Shown here piece after piece: positions 13,667-22,458 of a stretch of DNA of 64,000 nucleotides; the first letter of the stretch is position 1, and each line of letters opens with the position of its first letter. Source of the DNA: Catellatospora sp. TT07R-123 (GTDB lineage: Bacteria > Actinomycetota > Actinomycetes > Mycobacteriales > Micromonosporaceae); contig NZ_BNEM01000001.1 of assembly GCF_018327705.1 (NCBI RefSeq), positions 248,001-312,000 on the forward strand. The letters run 5' to 3'. The notes under the pieces were generated by a model. That model did not search any database and had not been told where the DNA came from. It saw nothing but the letters and a program-made list of their open reading frames with translations. The translations under genes and the position numbers were made by a program.

Positions 13667-13688
13667 GGCCCGGCCGGGGACCTGCGGG

Positions 13689-14249
13689 CTACTGGCCGGT
13701 GCGGCCGTCGATGCATTCGCGCAGCAGGTCTGCGTGGCCGCAGTGGCGGGCGTACTCCTCGACCATGTGGATGAGGATGTCGCGGACGCCGGCCTCGTCG
13801 CCCCAGGGCGTCACGATCACGGCACCGAGGTCGGTGAGCTCGTCCAGCCACGCGTCGGCGGCGGCGATCTGCGCCTTCCAGGCGGTGAAGGCGTCGGCGA
13901 CCACGGCCGGGTCCGCGACCGCCTCGGTGAAGTCGAGATCGTGGTCGTCGACCGACCAGTACAGGCGCGGGACCTCCCGGTTGCCCTGCAACGTGCGGTG
14001 GAACCAGTTGTGCTCCACCCGCGCCATGTGGCGCACCAGCCCGAGCAGGCTCATCGTCGACGGCGGCACCGAGCGCGTGGCCAGCTGCTCCGGCGTGAGG
14101 CCGTCGCACTTCATCCCGAGGGTGAGCCGGTAGTTGCTGAGGTACTCGCGGATGGTCGCGAGCTCGCCGACGGGGCTGCCCACCGTACGCGGGTCGTCTT
14201 CGGGCTTCGCCCACATGCCGTCGAAGCCGACGGGCTGCTGACCGGTCAT
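13689..14249 (-). CDS. DinB family protein (DUF664-like)
   Basis: A 186-residue protein with the four-helix DinB/DUF664 layout: L-S-N-Y-R near residue 38, the S-L-L-G-L-V-R-H-M-A-R-V-E-H-N-W helix (residues about 66-81), which contributes metal ligands, and a C-terminal M-V-E-E-Y-A-R-H-C-G-H-A-D-L-L-R-E helix carrying the last His ligands. Members bind a divalent metal and many act as thiol-dependent transferases with mycothiol or bacillithiol; the substrate here is unknown. ATG 14249 is used because the family starts there; the upstream frame overlaps the divergent PIG-L gene. Confidence 0.85.
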   Translation of the reverse strand: MTGQQPVGFDGMWAKPEDDPRTVGSPVGELATIREYLSNYRLTLGMKCDGLTPEQLATRSVPPSTMSLLGLVRHMARVEHNWFHRTLQGNREVPRLYWSVDDHDLDFTEAVADPAVVADAFTAWKAQIAAADAWLDELTDLGAVIVTPWGDEAGVRDILIHMVEEYARHCGHADLLRECIDGRTGQ

Positions 14250-14339
14250 GGCCGACAGCCTTACCGACCGCGCGGTGTCTGGCAACCGGATTCGGCTCGC
14301 CGACGGTGCGGCGCGGCGGGGCCGGACTATGGTCGGCTG

Positions 14340-15065
14340 GTGGAGCAGCTGGAGCCGATGCCGCAGGACTGGACCCGGGCGCTGGCGATCGCCGCGCACC
14401 CCGACGACCTGGAGTACGGCGTGGCCGGTGCGGTCGCGGCCTGGACCGAGGCGGGCAAGCAGGTGTCGTACCTGCTGGTGACGCGCGGTGAGGCCGGGAT
14501 CGACACGGTGCCGCCGCAGGAGTGCGGGCCGCTGCGCGAGGCCGAGCAGCGCGCCGCGGCCGCCGAGGTCGGAGTGTCGCAGGTGGAGTTCCTCGACCAC
14601 CGCGACGGTGTCCTCGAGTACGGGCTGGACCTGCGCCGGGATCTGGCCGCCGCGATCCGCCGCCATACGCCGCAGCTGGTCGTCACCACCAATCTCCACG
14701 ACAGCTGGCCCGGTGGCGGCTGGAACTCCCCCGACCACCGCCATGTCGGCCGGGCCGTGCTGGACGCGGTCGGCGACGCGGGCAACCGGTGGATCTTCCC
14801 CGAGCTGGCGGAGCAGGGCCTGGCCCCGTGGAACGGGGTGCGGTACGTGGCGATCGGTGGGTCGCCGCAGCCCACCCATGCCGTCGACGTGACCGGCAGC
14901 CTCGACCGCGCCGTCGCCTCGCTCAGCGCGCACCGCGCCTACCTGGAGGCGCTGGGCACGCAGCCGATGGCGTCGGCACGCGAGTTCCTGGAGTGGATGG
15001 CCGACACGGTCGCGCCCCGGTTCGGCGGCCGCCGCGCCACGGCGTTCGAGCTGTACCGGTCGTAG
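14340..15065 (+). CDS. PIG-L family deacetylase
   Basis: A 241-residue zinc-dependent LmbE/PIG-L deacetylase. The A-H-P-D-D motif at residues 19-23 provides zinc ligands and the catalytic Asp; the S-P-D-H-R-H-V-G-R-A motif near 130 gives the third His. This family removes acetyl groups from GlcNAc-type sugars (MshB in mycothiol, MCA in detoxification, glycopeptide deacetylases); which one applies here is not clear. GTG 14340 is chosen because it lies just before the conserved N-terminus and a TAT-rich -10-like element sits directly upstream. Confidence 0.85.
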   Translation: MEQLEPMPQDWTRALAIAAHPDDLEYGVAGAVAAWTEAGKQVSYLLVTRGEAGIDTVPPQECGPLREAEQRAAAAEVGVSQVEFLDHRDGVLEYGLDLRRDLAAAIRRHTPQLVVTTNLHDSWPGGGWNSPDHRHVGRAVLDAVGDAGNRWIFPELAEQGLAPWNGVRYVAIGGSPQPTHAVDVTGSLDRAVASLSAHRAYLEALGTQPMASAREFLEWMADTVAPRFGGRRATAFELYRS

Positions 15066-15116
15066 CACCGGGGCAAGCGGATCGCGGCCGGGAACACCTC
15101 GCCGACCAGGTTCGGG

Positions 15117-16049
15117 TCATGACCTGGCTGCGGTGGCCACCGCGTACTCGGTGAAGATCTCGTCGAGGACGTGCCTGGCGACTGCGTGCTCATCGGCTTC
15201 GCCGAGCGTGTGCGCGCAGGTGGTCAGGGTCTTCCACAGGGCCCAGCCGCGCCCGCGCCGCCAGGTCGCCGCGTCGGTCGGCAGCCGGGAACGCAACGCC
15301 CGGCGGCCCGGCGCGTCCAGCAGGGTCCACGCGATCGCCAGGTCGCAGGCCGGGTCGCCGACGCCGCAGGTCCCGAAGTCGATGACGGCGGCCAGCCTGC
15401 CCCCGTCGTCGAGCAGCAGGTTGCCCGGGGCGACGTCGCCGTGGAACCAGGTGGGCGTGCCGTTCCAGGGCGCGTCCAGGGCGTCCTGCCAGATCTGTCG
15501 GGCCAGGGCGACGTCGACGTGCCCGTCCAGCTTCGCCAGTGCCGCCTGGGCCAGCCCGTCGTAGGTGCGCAGCGTGCCGCCCCGGAACCAGTTGTGCAGG
15601 CCGGGGCCGGGGCCGTCGGCGGGGTCGACGCTCCATAGCGCGGCCAGGAAACCGGCCAGGTCGAGGGCGAACCCGACCGGGTCGCCGATCCGATCGGCGG
15701 TGGCCGGATCGCCGTCGAGCCACGCGTAGACCGACCAGCGGAACGGGTAGCCCGCGCCGGGTTCCCCGGTGGCCAGGGGGACGGGCACGGGCAGCGGGAG
15801 CCGCCGGGCCAGTTCCGGCAGCCACCGTTGCTCCTTGTCGACCGCCAGGGCGTACTCGGCGGCGCTGGGCAGCCGTACCGACATCTCCGGACCGAGGTGG
15901 AAGGTCTGGTTGTCCCAGCCGCCACCGGCCACCGGCCGGATCGGCAGGCCGGCCCACCGGGGAAACTGCTCCGCCACGAGCTGGTGCACCACCTCGACCG
16001 GCACGGTGACGCGCTCGGGCGGGGGGCCCAGCTGCGGGGTGTCGCTCAA
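15117..16049 (-). CDS. Aminoglycoside phosphotransferase family protein
   Basis: A 310-residue kinase-fold protein. The W-F-H-G-D-V-A-P-G-N-L-L-L catalytic loop (HGD with Asn) and the V-I-D-F-G-T-C-G-V-G-D-P-A-C-D-L-A metal-binding motif are intact, as is an N-terminal G-G-G-W-D-N-Q-T-F nucleotide loop. It is like the common actinobacterial 'aminoglycoside phosphotransferase' enzymes that phosphorylate small molecules, often antibiotics, though a resistance role cannot be claimed. It is convergent with the PIG-L gene. ATG at 16049. Confidence 0.88.
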   Translation of the reverse strand: MSDTPQLGPPPERVTVPVEVVHQLVAEQFPRWAGLPIRPVAGGGWDNQTFHLGPEMSVRLPSAAEYALAVDKEQRWLPELARRLPLPVPVPLATGEPGAGYPFRWSVYAWLDGDPATADRIGDPVGFALDLAGFLAALWSVDPADGPGPGLHNWFRGGTLRTYDGLAQAALAKLDGHVDVALARQIWQDALDAPWNGTPTWFHGDVAPGNLLLDDGGRLAAVIDFGTCGVGDPACDLAIAWTLLDAPGRRALRSRLPTDAATWRRGRGWALWKTLTTCAHTLGEADEHAVARHVLDEIFTEYAVATAARS

Positions 16050-16184
16050 CGTGTGCTCCTGTCCTGCCGCTGGCGGCCGTCACCTGATCGGGTCGCAGGC
16101 CGGTGACGGTGTTGCCCGGGTGCGCTATCTACAAAGGATGCCTGAGAACACCCGGTCGCTCGGCCCCCGTTTCACCCCCGCCCA

Positions 16185-16511
16185 GTGGGGCTTCCTCCCG
16201 CCACGGTGGCGCAGTGCTCCGACATCACCGGGCGCGAGGTCGGCATGTTCGTGCAGGTCCCGGGCGATCCGAAGTACTTCTGGGAGCGGACGCTCAGCTT
16301 CGAGGGTTCCGGCTGGCGGGTGCAGCGGGTCGTGATCGGCGAACCGGCAGACGTGGGCAGGACCTTCCACCTGGTGCTGGTGCCGCTGTCCGCGCAGGCG
16401 GTGGCCGAGTTCCAGAAGCACGACGGAACGGCCTACTTCGTCACGGCTCCTCCCGTGCAACCCCTGGCCACGCTCGTCGTCACCCGCAGCGACCAGCTCG
16501 GCAACTGCTGA
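16185..16511 (+). CDS. Hypothetical protein, possibly a remnant
   Basis: A 108-residue frame beginning at GTG 16185. The sequence (D-I-T-G-R-E-V-G-M-F-V-Q-V-P-G-D, then W-R-V-Q-R-V-V-I-G and F-H-L-V-L-V-P-L) resembles the C-terminal beta-sandwich-like module found at the end of larger actinobacterial proteins. A stop lies just upstream in the same frame, and no clear ribosome binding site precedes the GTG. It may be the decayed end of a longer gene or an independent small gene. Confidence 0.4.
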   Translation: MGLPPATVAQCSDITGREVGMFVQVPGDPKYFWERTLSFEGSGWRVQRVVIGEPADVGRTFHLVLVPLSAQAVAEFQKHDGTAYFVTAPPVQPLATLVVTRSDQLGNC

Positions 16512-16682
16512 GCGCGCGGGTACGGGCGGTTTCGCGCCGCCACGTCCTGACCCGCCCGAGGCCGGACGCGGCCGGCCTCGGGCGGGGGCCCGGCCACCGA
16601 CCGAATTCTGCGCTTTCCGCCCAGTATGCCGCCGACGATGCGACATTCGACGTGAATGCTCGCCCGCCGGAAGGCCCCGAAT

Positions 16683-17441
16683 GTGACAGCGTCGCTGGTG
16701 TTCCTGGGACATTCGACGGTCCTGCTCGACCTCGGCGGGGTACGGGTGCTCACCGACCCGGTCCTGCGCGGACGGCTGCTGTTCCTGCGCCGGGTGGTCG
16801 CGCCACCGGCCCCGGGCAACTACGGCGGCGTCGACGCCGTCGTGCTGTCGCACCTGCACCACGACCACTGCGACCTGCCGTCGCTGGCCCTGCTCGGCCG
16901 CGACATCCCGCTCATCGCGCCCGACGGCTCCGGCGACTTCCTGCGGCGGCGCGGCTTCCGCCAGGTGGTCACGCTGGCGGCCGGGCAGTCCCACCGGGTC
17001 GGCGCGGTCACCGTCACCGCGACCCCCGCCGTCCACGACGGCCGCCGCGAGCCGTTCGGCCCCCGGGCCGCGGCCGTGGGCTACCGCATCGCGTCCCCGC
17101 GCACGGCGGTCTACTTCGCCGGGGACACCGACCTGTTCCCCGGGATGGCCGATCTGGGCCCGGACCTGGACCTGGCTCTGGTCCCGGTATGGGGCTGGGG
17201 GCCGAACCTCGGCCCCGGACACCTCGACCCCGGCCGCGCCGCCGAGGCCGTCGCCCTGCTGCGGCCCCGCCTCGCCGTGCCGATCCACTGGGGCACCCTG
17301 TTCCCGTACGGGCTGAGCGGCCTCTACCGGCACCGGCTGCGGACACCGGCCCGTGCGTTCGCCGACGCCGTCGCGGCCAGGGCGCTGCCCACCCGGGTGA
17401 CCGTGCTGGCACCCGGCCGGGGCATGGCGTGGCAGCCATGA
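16683..17441 (+). CDS. MBL-fold metallo-hydrolase
   Basis: A 252-residue metallo-beta-lactamase-fold protein of the UlaG/RNase Z-like branch. The zinc motif H-L-H-H-D-H-C-D is intact near residue 57, followed by later metal ligands in A-V-H-D-G and A-G-D-T-D and the C-terminal I-H-W-G-T. Such enzymes hydrolyse phosphodiesters, lactones or N-acyl phospholipids; the substrate is unknown. I prefer GTG 16683, which has GGAAGG upstream; ATG 16656 would add 9 residues. Its stop overlaps the next gene's start (ATGA), so the two are translationally coupled. Confidence 0.82.
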   Translation: MTASLVFLGHSTVLLDLGGVRVLTDPVLRGRLLFLRRVVAPPAPGNYGGVDAVVLSHLHHDHCDLPSLALLGRDIPLIAPDGSGDFLRRRGFRQVVTLAAGQSHRVGAVTVTATPAVHDGRREPFGPRAAAVGYRIASPRTAVYFAGDTDLFPGMADLGPDLDLALVPVWGWGPNLGPGHLDPGRAAEAVALLRPRLAVPIHWGTLFPYGLSGLYRHRLRTPARAFADAVAARALPTRVTVLAPGRGMAWQP

Positions 17442-19456
17442 GCGACCGCGGCGCCCGGCTGCGCCTGGCGCTGCCCGTCCTGCTGGTGGGCTGGGCGGCG
17501 CTGAGCATCGCCATCGCGCTCACGCCGGGCCTGTCCGCCGCCACCGGCTGGGACGTGCTGCTCGCCGCCGTCCTGCTCGCGGTCGCCGCCGCGCTGCTGC
17601 GCCCGCTGCTGGCGGCATTCGCCGCCCGGCTCGGCTGGGCCGGTGTCGTGGCGGGCTGGCTGCTGACCCAGGCGACGCTGGTCTACCTGGCCCTGTCGGT
17701 CACCCCGCACATCCACGTCAGCGGCTTCTGGCCCGCGTTCTGGGCCTCGTGGCTCTACTCGATCCTGGTCAGCGCCGGTATGTGGGTCGTCACCGCGGGC
17801 GACGACAGCGCGGTGCTGGCGCATCTACTGCGGACCACCCGGCACAGCCGCCGCCAGGCGGCCGCCACCACCGCCCCCGGCGTCGTGATGATCCAGATCG
17901 ACGGGTTGTCGGCACCGCTGGCGCGATGGGCGATCCAGGCCGGGAACCTGCCGACGCTGACCCGCTGGATCCGCTCGGGCAGCCACACCCTGCGCGAGTG
18001 GCACGCCTGCCTGCCCGCGACCACCCCGGCCAGCCAGGCCGGGCTGCTGCACGGCGCCAGCGGGCACGTGCCCGCGTTCCGCTGGCTGGAGAAGGAGACC
18101 GGCCGCCTCGTCGTCACCAACCACCCCCGCGACGCCGAGTACGTCGAGCGCGGGTTCAGCGACGGCCGGGGCCTGCTCGCCGACGGCGGGGTCAGCCTGA
18201 GCAACGTCTTCTCCGGCGACGCGCCGATCAGCCTGCTGACCATGAGCACCGCCGACCGCAAGGGCACCCGGCGCGGCCCGTCCCGGCAGGTCAGCACGTA
18301 TCTCGTCGACCCGTTCGGCCTCACCCGGTCCCTGGTGCTGACGGTCGGGGAGATGGTCAAGGAGGTGTTCCAGGCACGGCGGCAGCGGGTCCGCGGCATC
18401 GAACCCCGGGTGCACCGGCCCGCGTCGTACGTCGCGCTGCGCGGGGTCACCAACGTGCTGCTGCGCGACCTCAACCTCAACCTGGTCGCCGAGCACATGA
18501 TGCGCGGCGCACCCGCCGTCTACTGCGACTTCGTCGACTACGACGAGATCGCCCACCACGCCGGACCCACCCGAGCCGAATCGCTGGCGTCGCTGGACGG
18601 CATCGACTGGGTGCTGGGCACCCTGGAGCAGCTCGCGGCGGGCGCGGCCCGCCCGTACCACTTCGTGGTCCTGTCCGACCACGGGCAGAGCCAGGGCGCG
18701 ACCTTCCGGCAGCGGTACGGGACGACCCTGGAGGCCCTGGTCCGCCGCCTCATGTCGGCCGATGGCGGCGATGTCGTCACCGAACACGACGGCGAGCAGT
18801 GGGGCCGCGTCCGCACCCTGCTCGCCGAGGTGAGCGGTGAGCAGCAGGCCGTCGGCAGGCTGACCGGCGCCGTGCTGGACGCCCGCGACAGACCGGACGC
18901 GACCCGGCCGCCCCAAAGCGACGACCTGGTCGTCGTCGCGTCCGGGAACCTGGGCATGGTCTACCTGCCGGGCGAGCGCCGCCGGCTGACGCTGGAGGAG
19001 ATCGAGTCCCGGCACCCGCGCCTGCTGACCGGCCTGGTCACCCACCCGGGCGTCGGATTCGCGCTGGTGCGCTCGCGGGCGGGCGGTCCGGTCGTGCTGG
19101 GCCGCGACGGCGTGCACCACCTGGCCGACGGGCGGATCGACGGCACGGACCCGCTCGCGGGGTTCGGGCCGCACGCGGCCGCCGACCTGCGGCGCCATGA
19201 CACGCTGCCGCACGTCGGCGACATCGTGCTCAACAGCCTGCTGGACGCCTCGACCGGGGAGGTGGCGGCGTTCGAGGAGCTGGTCGGCTGCCACGGCGGC
19301 CTGGGCGGCTGGCAGACCCGGCCCGTGCTGATCCATCCGGCGGGCTGGTCGGCGCCGGGGCCGCTGGTCGGCGCGGACGCGGTGCACGGGCAGCTCGTAC
19401 GCTGGCTGGAAGAGCTCGGGCAGCGCACCGGTCTCACGCCGCCGGACCAGCCCTGA
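17438..19456 (+). CDS. Membrane protein with alkaline phosphatase/NPP-like domain
   Basis: A 672-residue protein. Residues 1-130 hold about four membrane segments resembling the holin-like N-terminus of actinobacterial 'phage holin family' proteins. Residues about 150-560 form a nucleotide pyrophosphatase/phosphodiesterase-type domain of the alkaline phosphatase superfamily: V-V-M-I-Q-I-D-G-L-S (first metal Asp), an A-T-T-P-A-S-Q segment where the nucleophile Thr would sit, D-F-V-D-Y-D-E-I-A-H-H and L-S-D-H-G-Q-S-Q-G (DH metal motif). It probably acts on an envelope lipid or polymer with its catalytic domain on one face of the membrane. It overlaps the MBL gene by 4 bases. Confidence 0.8.
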   Translation: MSDRGARLRLALPVLLVGWAALSIAIALTPGLSAATGWDVLLAAVLLAVAAALLRPLLAAFAARLGWAGVVAGWLLTQATLVYLALSVTPHIHVSGFWPAFWASWLYSILVSAGMWVVTAGDDSAVLAHLLRTTRHSRRQAAATTAPGVVMIQIDGLSAPLARWAIQAGNLPTLTRWIRSGSHTLREWHACLPATTPASQAGLLHGASGHVPAFRWLEKETGRLVVTNHPRDAEYVERGFSDGRGLLADGGVSLSNVFSGDAPISLLTMSTADRKGTRRGPSRQVSTYLVDPFGLTRSLVLTVGEMVKEVFQARRQRVRGIEPRVHRPASYVALRGVTNVLLRDLNLNLVAEHMMRGAPAVYCDFVDYDEIAHHAGPTRAESLASLDGIDWVLGTLEQLAAGAARPYHFVVLSDHGQSQGATFRQRYGTTLEALVRRLMSADGGDVVTEHDGEQWGRVRTLLAEVSGEQQAVGRLTGAVLDARDRPDATRPPQSDDLVVVASGNLGMVYLPGERRRLTLEEIESRHPRLLTGLVTHPGVGFALVRSRAGGPVVLGRDGVHHLADGRIDGTDPLAGFGPHAAADLRRHDTLPHVGDIVLNSLLDASTGEVAAFEELVGCHGGLGGWQTRPVLIHPAGWSAPGPLVGADAVHGQLVRWLEELGQRTGLTPPDQP

Positions 19457-19477
19457 CCCCGCGGGGCCGGGCGGGGC

Positions 19478-20614
19478 TCAGCGGGGCCGCTGGGTGAACT
19501 CGGCGTCCGCCAGGGTGTAGACCGTCGTCGCGGTGGTGATGACGATCTTCGTTGCTTTGTCGAAGTCGACCCCTTGTGCCACGTAGACCCCGTCGCCGAG
19601 CTGCGCCTGCACGACGGTGCCGTCGCTGCCGACGACCGCCACGCGCTCGGTGTGCGCCGGGACGGGGCCGACGATCCAGGATCCGCCGCCGGGCCAGCTG
19701 CTCGACAGGGTCATGCCGACCCCGGTGCCGTCGGCGGACGACAGGTCGAGCACCGGGCTGCGGTAGGAGATCCCCTTGGCCGGATCGCCCGACCGCGCCG
19801 CCCAGGAGCAGAGCGCGAAGCCGTGCGCGGACCGGTAGACGCGCACCACCTCGCTGTTCCCGTAGGACGCGGTCGTCCGCAGCGTCGCGCCGGACAGCGC
19901 CGGTTGCCTGTCGAGATGCCGCTGGCAGTAGGCCGCGAACTCCTCCTCCTGATAGGTCGCGGTGACCGTCAGGTCGTCGCGGGCCAGGTCCAGGGTGGCA
20001 CCGTCGGCGGTCAGCTTCGCGGTGGTCAGGGCGGACCGCTCGCCCCACAGCACGACCAGGTCGTCGTGCCGCGAGTACTTCAGGGCCCCGCCGGTTACGG
20101 TCATCTGCACCTCGACATGCGGGTCGCGCAGCCGCGCCACGACCACGACGGTCCCGTCCGGCAGCCAGTCCCGGTATGCTGCGACAGGCTGCGGGACCTC
20201 GGACCTACTGGTCATTCCGTACGCAAGGCGACCGGTGACCACGCCCCCGGCCGTACGCGAGCAGTCGAAGGTCATCGACCGCAGCGGGCCGGGCGGGGCG
20301 GAGTAGACCCGGAACCGCGCGTCGCCGCCGCCGCTCACGTCGATGAACGGCGCACCGAGGGTGGTCGGCAGCTGCTCCACGTGCAGCGTCCTGGCCGCCT
20401 CGGCCGTGTAGGCCGCCTGGCAGGCGCGGTGAAGGGTGTCGACCCTGGCGACCTGCCCGAACCGGTCGGCCGCATAGGCGGCGACGTTGGACAGCAGCAC
20501 CAGCAGCGCCGAGGCGGCCGCAGACCACGCCAACCAGCGCCGGTGCCGCCGCCTGCGTTCCGCGTCGGCCGGCGGCTCGGCGGGCGAGGGCGCCCTCGGT
20601 GGCAAAACGAACAT
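19478..20614 (-). CDS. Membrane-anchored hypothetical protein
   Basis: A 378-residue protein: a short Pro-rich cytosolic tail, a basic stretch (E-R-R-R-R-H-R-R), one hydrophobic segment (about residues 32-52) and a large extracytoplasmic part that I do not recognise. The outer part is predicted beta-rich and contains few Cys. ATG 20614 is preceded by GGGGAA and gives a sensible membrane topology; an upstream extension to 20695 looks non-coding. It is convergent with the phosphodiesterase-like gene. Confidence 0.65.
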   Translation of the reverse strand: MFVLPPRAPSPAEPPADAERRRRHRRWLAWSAAASALLVLLSNVAAYAADRFGQVARVDTLHRACQAAYTAEAARTLHVEQLPTTLGAPFIDVSGGGDARFRVYSAPPGPLRSMTFDCSRTAGGVVTGRLAYGMTSRSEVPQPVAAYRDWLPDGTVVVVARLRDPHVEVQMTVTGGALKYSRHDDLVVLWGERSALTTAKLTADGATLDLARDDLTVTATYQEEEFAAYCQRHLDRQPALSGATLRTTASYGNSEVVRVYRSAHGFALCSWAARSGDPAKGISYRSPVLDLSSADGTGVGMTLSSSWPGGGSWIVGPVPAHTERVAVVGSDGTVVQAQLGDGVYVAQGVDFDKATKIVITTATTVYTLADAEFTQRPR

Positions 20615-20764
20615 GAGCAGTTCCCCGTGGTCCGTACGCGCAAGACAGCCCTGGCCGCCGTGTTCCGGCGCCCGGTCCGTCTGCCACCGCCACACCTGGA
20701 CGGTGGCCGCACACGGTAGCAGGCGGCACCCAGCCGCACCTTCCGTCGGCCTGGGCGCTGCCCA

Positions 20765-20808
20765 GGGCGGACGGGGCTGGTGACGAGTGCGTCCCAGCCC
20801 GTCCGCCC
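20765..20808 (-). terminator. Hairpin after the S1 protease gene
   Basis: GGGCGGACGGGGCTGG (20765-20780) pairs with a downstream strand ending near 20808, with one bulge and a 12-base loop, starting about 27 bases after the protease stop. It is a likely GC-type terminator. Confidence 0.55.
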
Positions 20809-20834
20809 CGGGCAGCGTGCAAGCGGTCTGTGCC

Positions 20835-22343
20835 TCAGCCGCGCCACCACTTCTGGTTGGCGCCGCCGGTGCAGTCCCACAGTTCCAGGGGCGTGCCGGT
20901 GCCGCCCCAGCCGGTGACGTCGACGCACTTGTTCGCCTGCGGGTTCACCAGGTCACCGGCGCCGCTGAGGACGAACTGCTGGGCCGGGTTGCCGCTGCAC
21001 GTGGCGAGCTGGATGGCCGCGCCGTTGGCGGTCGACCCCCACGCGACGTCGATGCACAGCCCGGTGACGGTCCGGATGGTGCCGTCGCCGGGGAAGTTCC
21101 AGCTCTGCGCGTTGGTGCCGTTGCAGTCCCACAGCTGGAGCCGCTGGCCGTCGACGAAGTTGGAGTTGGGCACGTCGATGCACTTGTTCTGGTACCCGAT
21201 GATCCGGCTGGTGCCGCCGCCGGTCGTGGTCAGGGTGAGGCCGTAGGCGCCGAGGATCTCGTTGACGGGCTGGAAGAAGGTCGTGCCGCCGGTCGAGCAG
21301 TTGCCGGAGCCGCCGGAGGTGACACCCTGGGCCTGGTTGCCGCTCATCCAGGCGCCGCCGGAGTCGCCGCCCTCGGCGCAGGCGTTGGTCTGGGTCAGGC
21401 CGTACACCAGCGAGCCGGAGTAGTTGACCGTGACGTTCTTGGCCTGGACGACGCCGCAGCGCCAGCCGGTGGTGCGACCGGACCGGCAGATGGAGCTGCC
21501 GACCGCGGCCTCGGTGGAGCCGGCCACGACCACGTTGCCGCCGGCGTAGTTGTTGACCCACGGGCGCGGGGTCCAGTTGCCGTTGGTGCGGACCCAGGCG
21601 TAGTCGTTGCCGGGGAACGACGATCCGGCGAAGGTGCCCTGGCTGACGTTGTTGTAGCCGAGGGTGGGGCTGCCGGCGCCGCCGCAGTGCCCGGCGGTGA
21701 CGAAGCCGCCGTTGTTGACCGAGAAGCCGATGGAGCACAGGGTGTTGCCGTTGATGACGTACTGGTCGCCGCCGCGGATGTCGTAGAGCGGGCGGGGCGC
21801 CTGGGCGCCGGTGACGATGCGGACGGCCGACCGGTCGATCGCGCCCGCGGCGATGAGCCGCTCGGCGGTGGCCGTGTCGGGCGCCGACACGACGACGCTG
21901 TTGGTGGCGGCGTCGACGTACCAGCCGTAGGCGCCGGTGCGGGCGCGGGCCGCGCGGTCCAGGGCGTTCTTCGCGTCGGTCAGCTGCTTCTCGCTGCGCG
22001 CCACGACGGCCGGGACCGCGCCCGCGGCCCGGACGACGTCGGCGTCGCGGCCGGTCAGCACGCCGACGGTGAGGCGGCTGTCGGCCGTGGAGTACCAGGC
22101 TCCGGCGAACCGGTCGCCCAGGCTCACGCGCAGGCGCTGCTCGGTGCTGGCGGCGGCGGCCTCGTGGGCCTGGCGCAGGCGCGCCTGGGTCTCGGTCAGG
22201 GCCAGGTCGCGGCGCAGCGCCTGGTCCATGGTGGTCGCGGTCGGCGCCGCCGGGGGTACGGGCACAGGCGCGGCCGCCGCAGGGGCGGGGATGACCAGCG
22301 CAGCGGCGAGCAGCGCCGCGCCGGTCAGGGCGGGGAGTCTCAC
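20835..22343 (-). CDS. Secreted S1 serine protease with ricin-B lectin module
   Basis: A 502-residue exported enzyme. Order: signal peptide (about 1-25), alpha-lytic-type propeptide (about 40-170), chymotrypsin-fold protease of the streptogrisin type, then a ricin-B beta-trefoil carbohydrate-binding module (about 375-502) with Q-x-W repeats. The triad is visible: His in V-T-A-G-H-C, Asp in N-D-Y-A-W, Ser in G-D-S-G-G; paired Cys flank the His and Ser. The propeptide acts as a folding chaperone and inhibitor in this family. The lectin probably directs the protease to polysaccharide. A strong promoter and a GAGAGCGCTCTC palindrome upstream suggest sugar-responsive LacI-type repression. Confidence 0.93.
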   Translation of the reverse strand: MRLPALTGAALLAAALVIPAPAAAAPVPVPPAAPTATTMDQALRRDLALTETQARLRQAHEAAAASTEQRLRVSLGDRFAGAWYSTADSRLTVGVLTGRDADVVRAAGAVPAVVARSEKQLTDAKNALDRAARARTGAYGWYVDAATNSVVVSAPDTATAERLIAAGAIDRSAVRIVTGAQAPRPLYDIRGGDQYVINGNTLCSIGFSVNNGGFVTAGHCGGAGSPTLGYNNVSQGTFAGSSFPGNDYAWVRTNGNWTPRPWVNNYAGGNVVVAGSTEAAVGSSICRSGRTTGWRCGVVQAKNVTVNYSGSLVYGLTQTNACAEGGDSGGAWMSGNQAQGVTSGGSGNCSTGGTTFFQPVNEILGAYGLTLTTTGGGTSRIIGYQNKCIDVPNSNFVDGQRLQLWDCNGTNAQSWNFPGDGTIRTVTGLCIDVAWGSTANGAAIQLATCSGNPAQQFVLSGAGDLVNPQANKCVDVTGWGGTGTPLELWDCTGGANQKWWRG

Positions 22344-22377
22344 GTCGATCCTCTTTCAGGGGGACGGAACGATGCGT

Positions 22378-22389
22378 GAGAGCGCTCTC
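22378..22389. promoter_or_regulatory. LacI-type operator GAGAGCGCTCTC
   Basis: A perfect 12-base palindrome lies 8 bases downstream of the -10 box of the protease promoter and 35 bases before its start codon. It resembles CebR-type boxes (GGGAGCGCTCCC core) of cellulose/sugar regulators. The same 12-mer recurs at 58714-58725 before another secreted-protein gene. Confidence 0.7.
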
Positions 22390-22396
22390 TGAAGAG

Positions 22397-22424
22397 ACTT
22401 TACAGTTACGCACACATATGTCAA
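22397..22424 (-). promoter_or_regulatory. Sigma-70 promoter of the protease gene
   Basis: On the minus strand TTGACA (22424-22419), a 16-base spacer and TAAAGT (22402-22397) form a near-consensus promoter. The operator palindrome follows immediately, so a bound repressor would block transcription. Confidence 0.7.
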
Positions 22425-22458
22425 TAGGTGTTCATGTATATGCGGGGCTGCGGCGCGG

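Noticed and set aside
16103-17437. Apparent 445-residue N-terminal extension of the membrane phosphodiesterase-like protein
   Set aside because: It is a shifted frame across the MBL-hydrolase gene; the real start overlaps that gene's stop at 17438.
20787-22379. Long Gly/Val-rich frame on the plus strand opposite the S1 protease
   Set aside because: Its composition is that of an antisense shadow; the minus strand has a complete protease with all catalytic residues.
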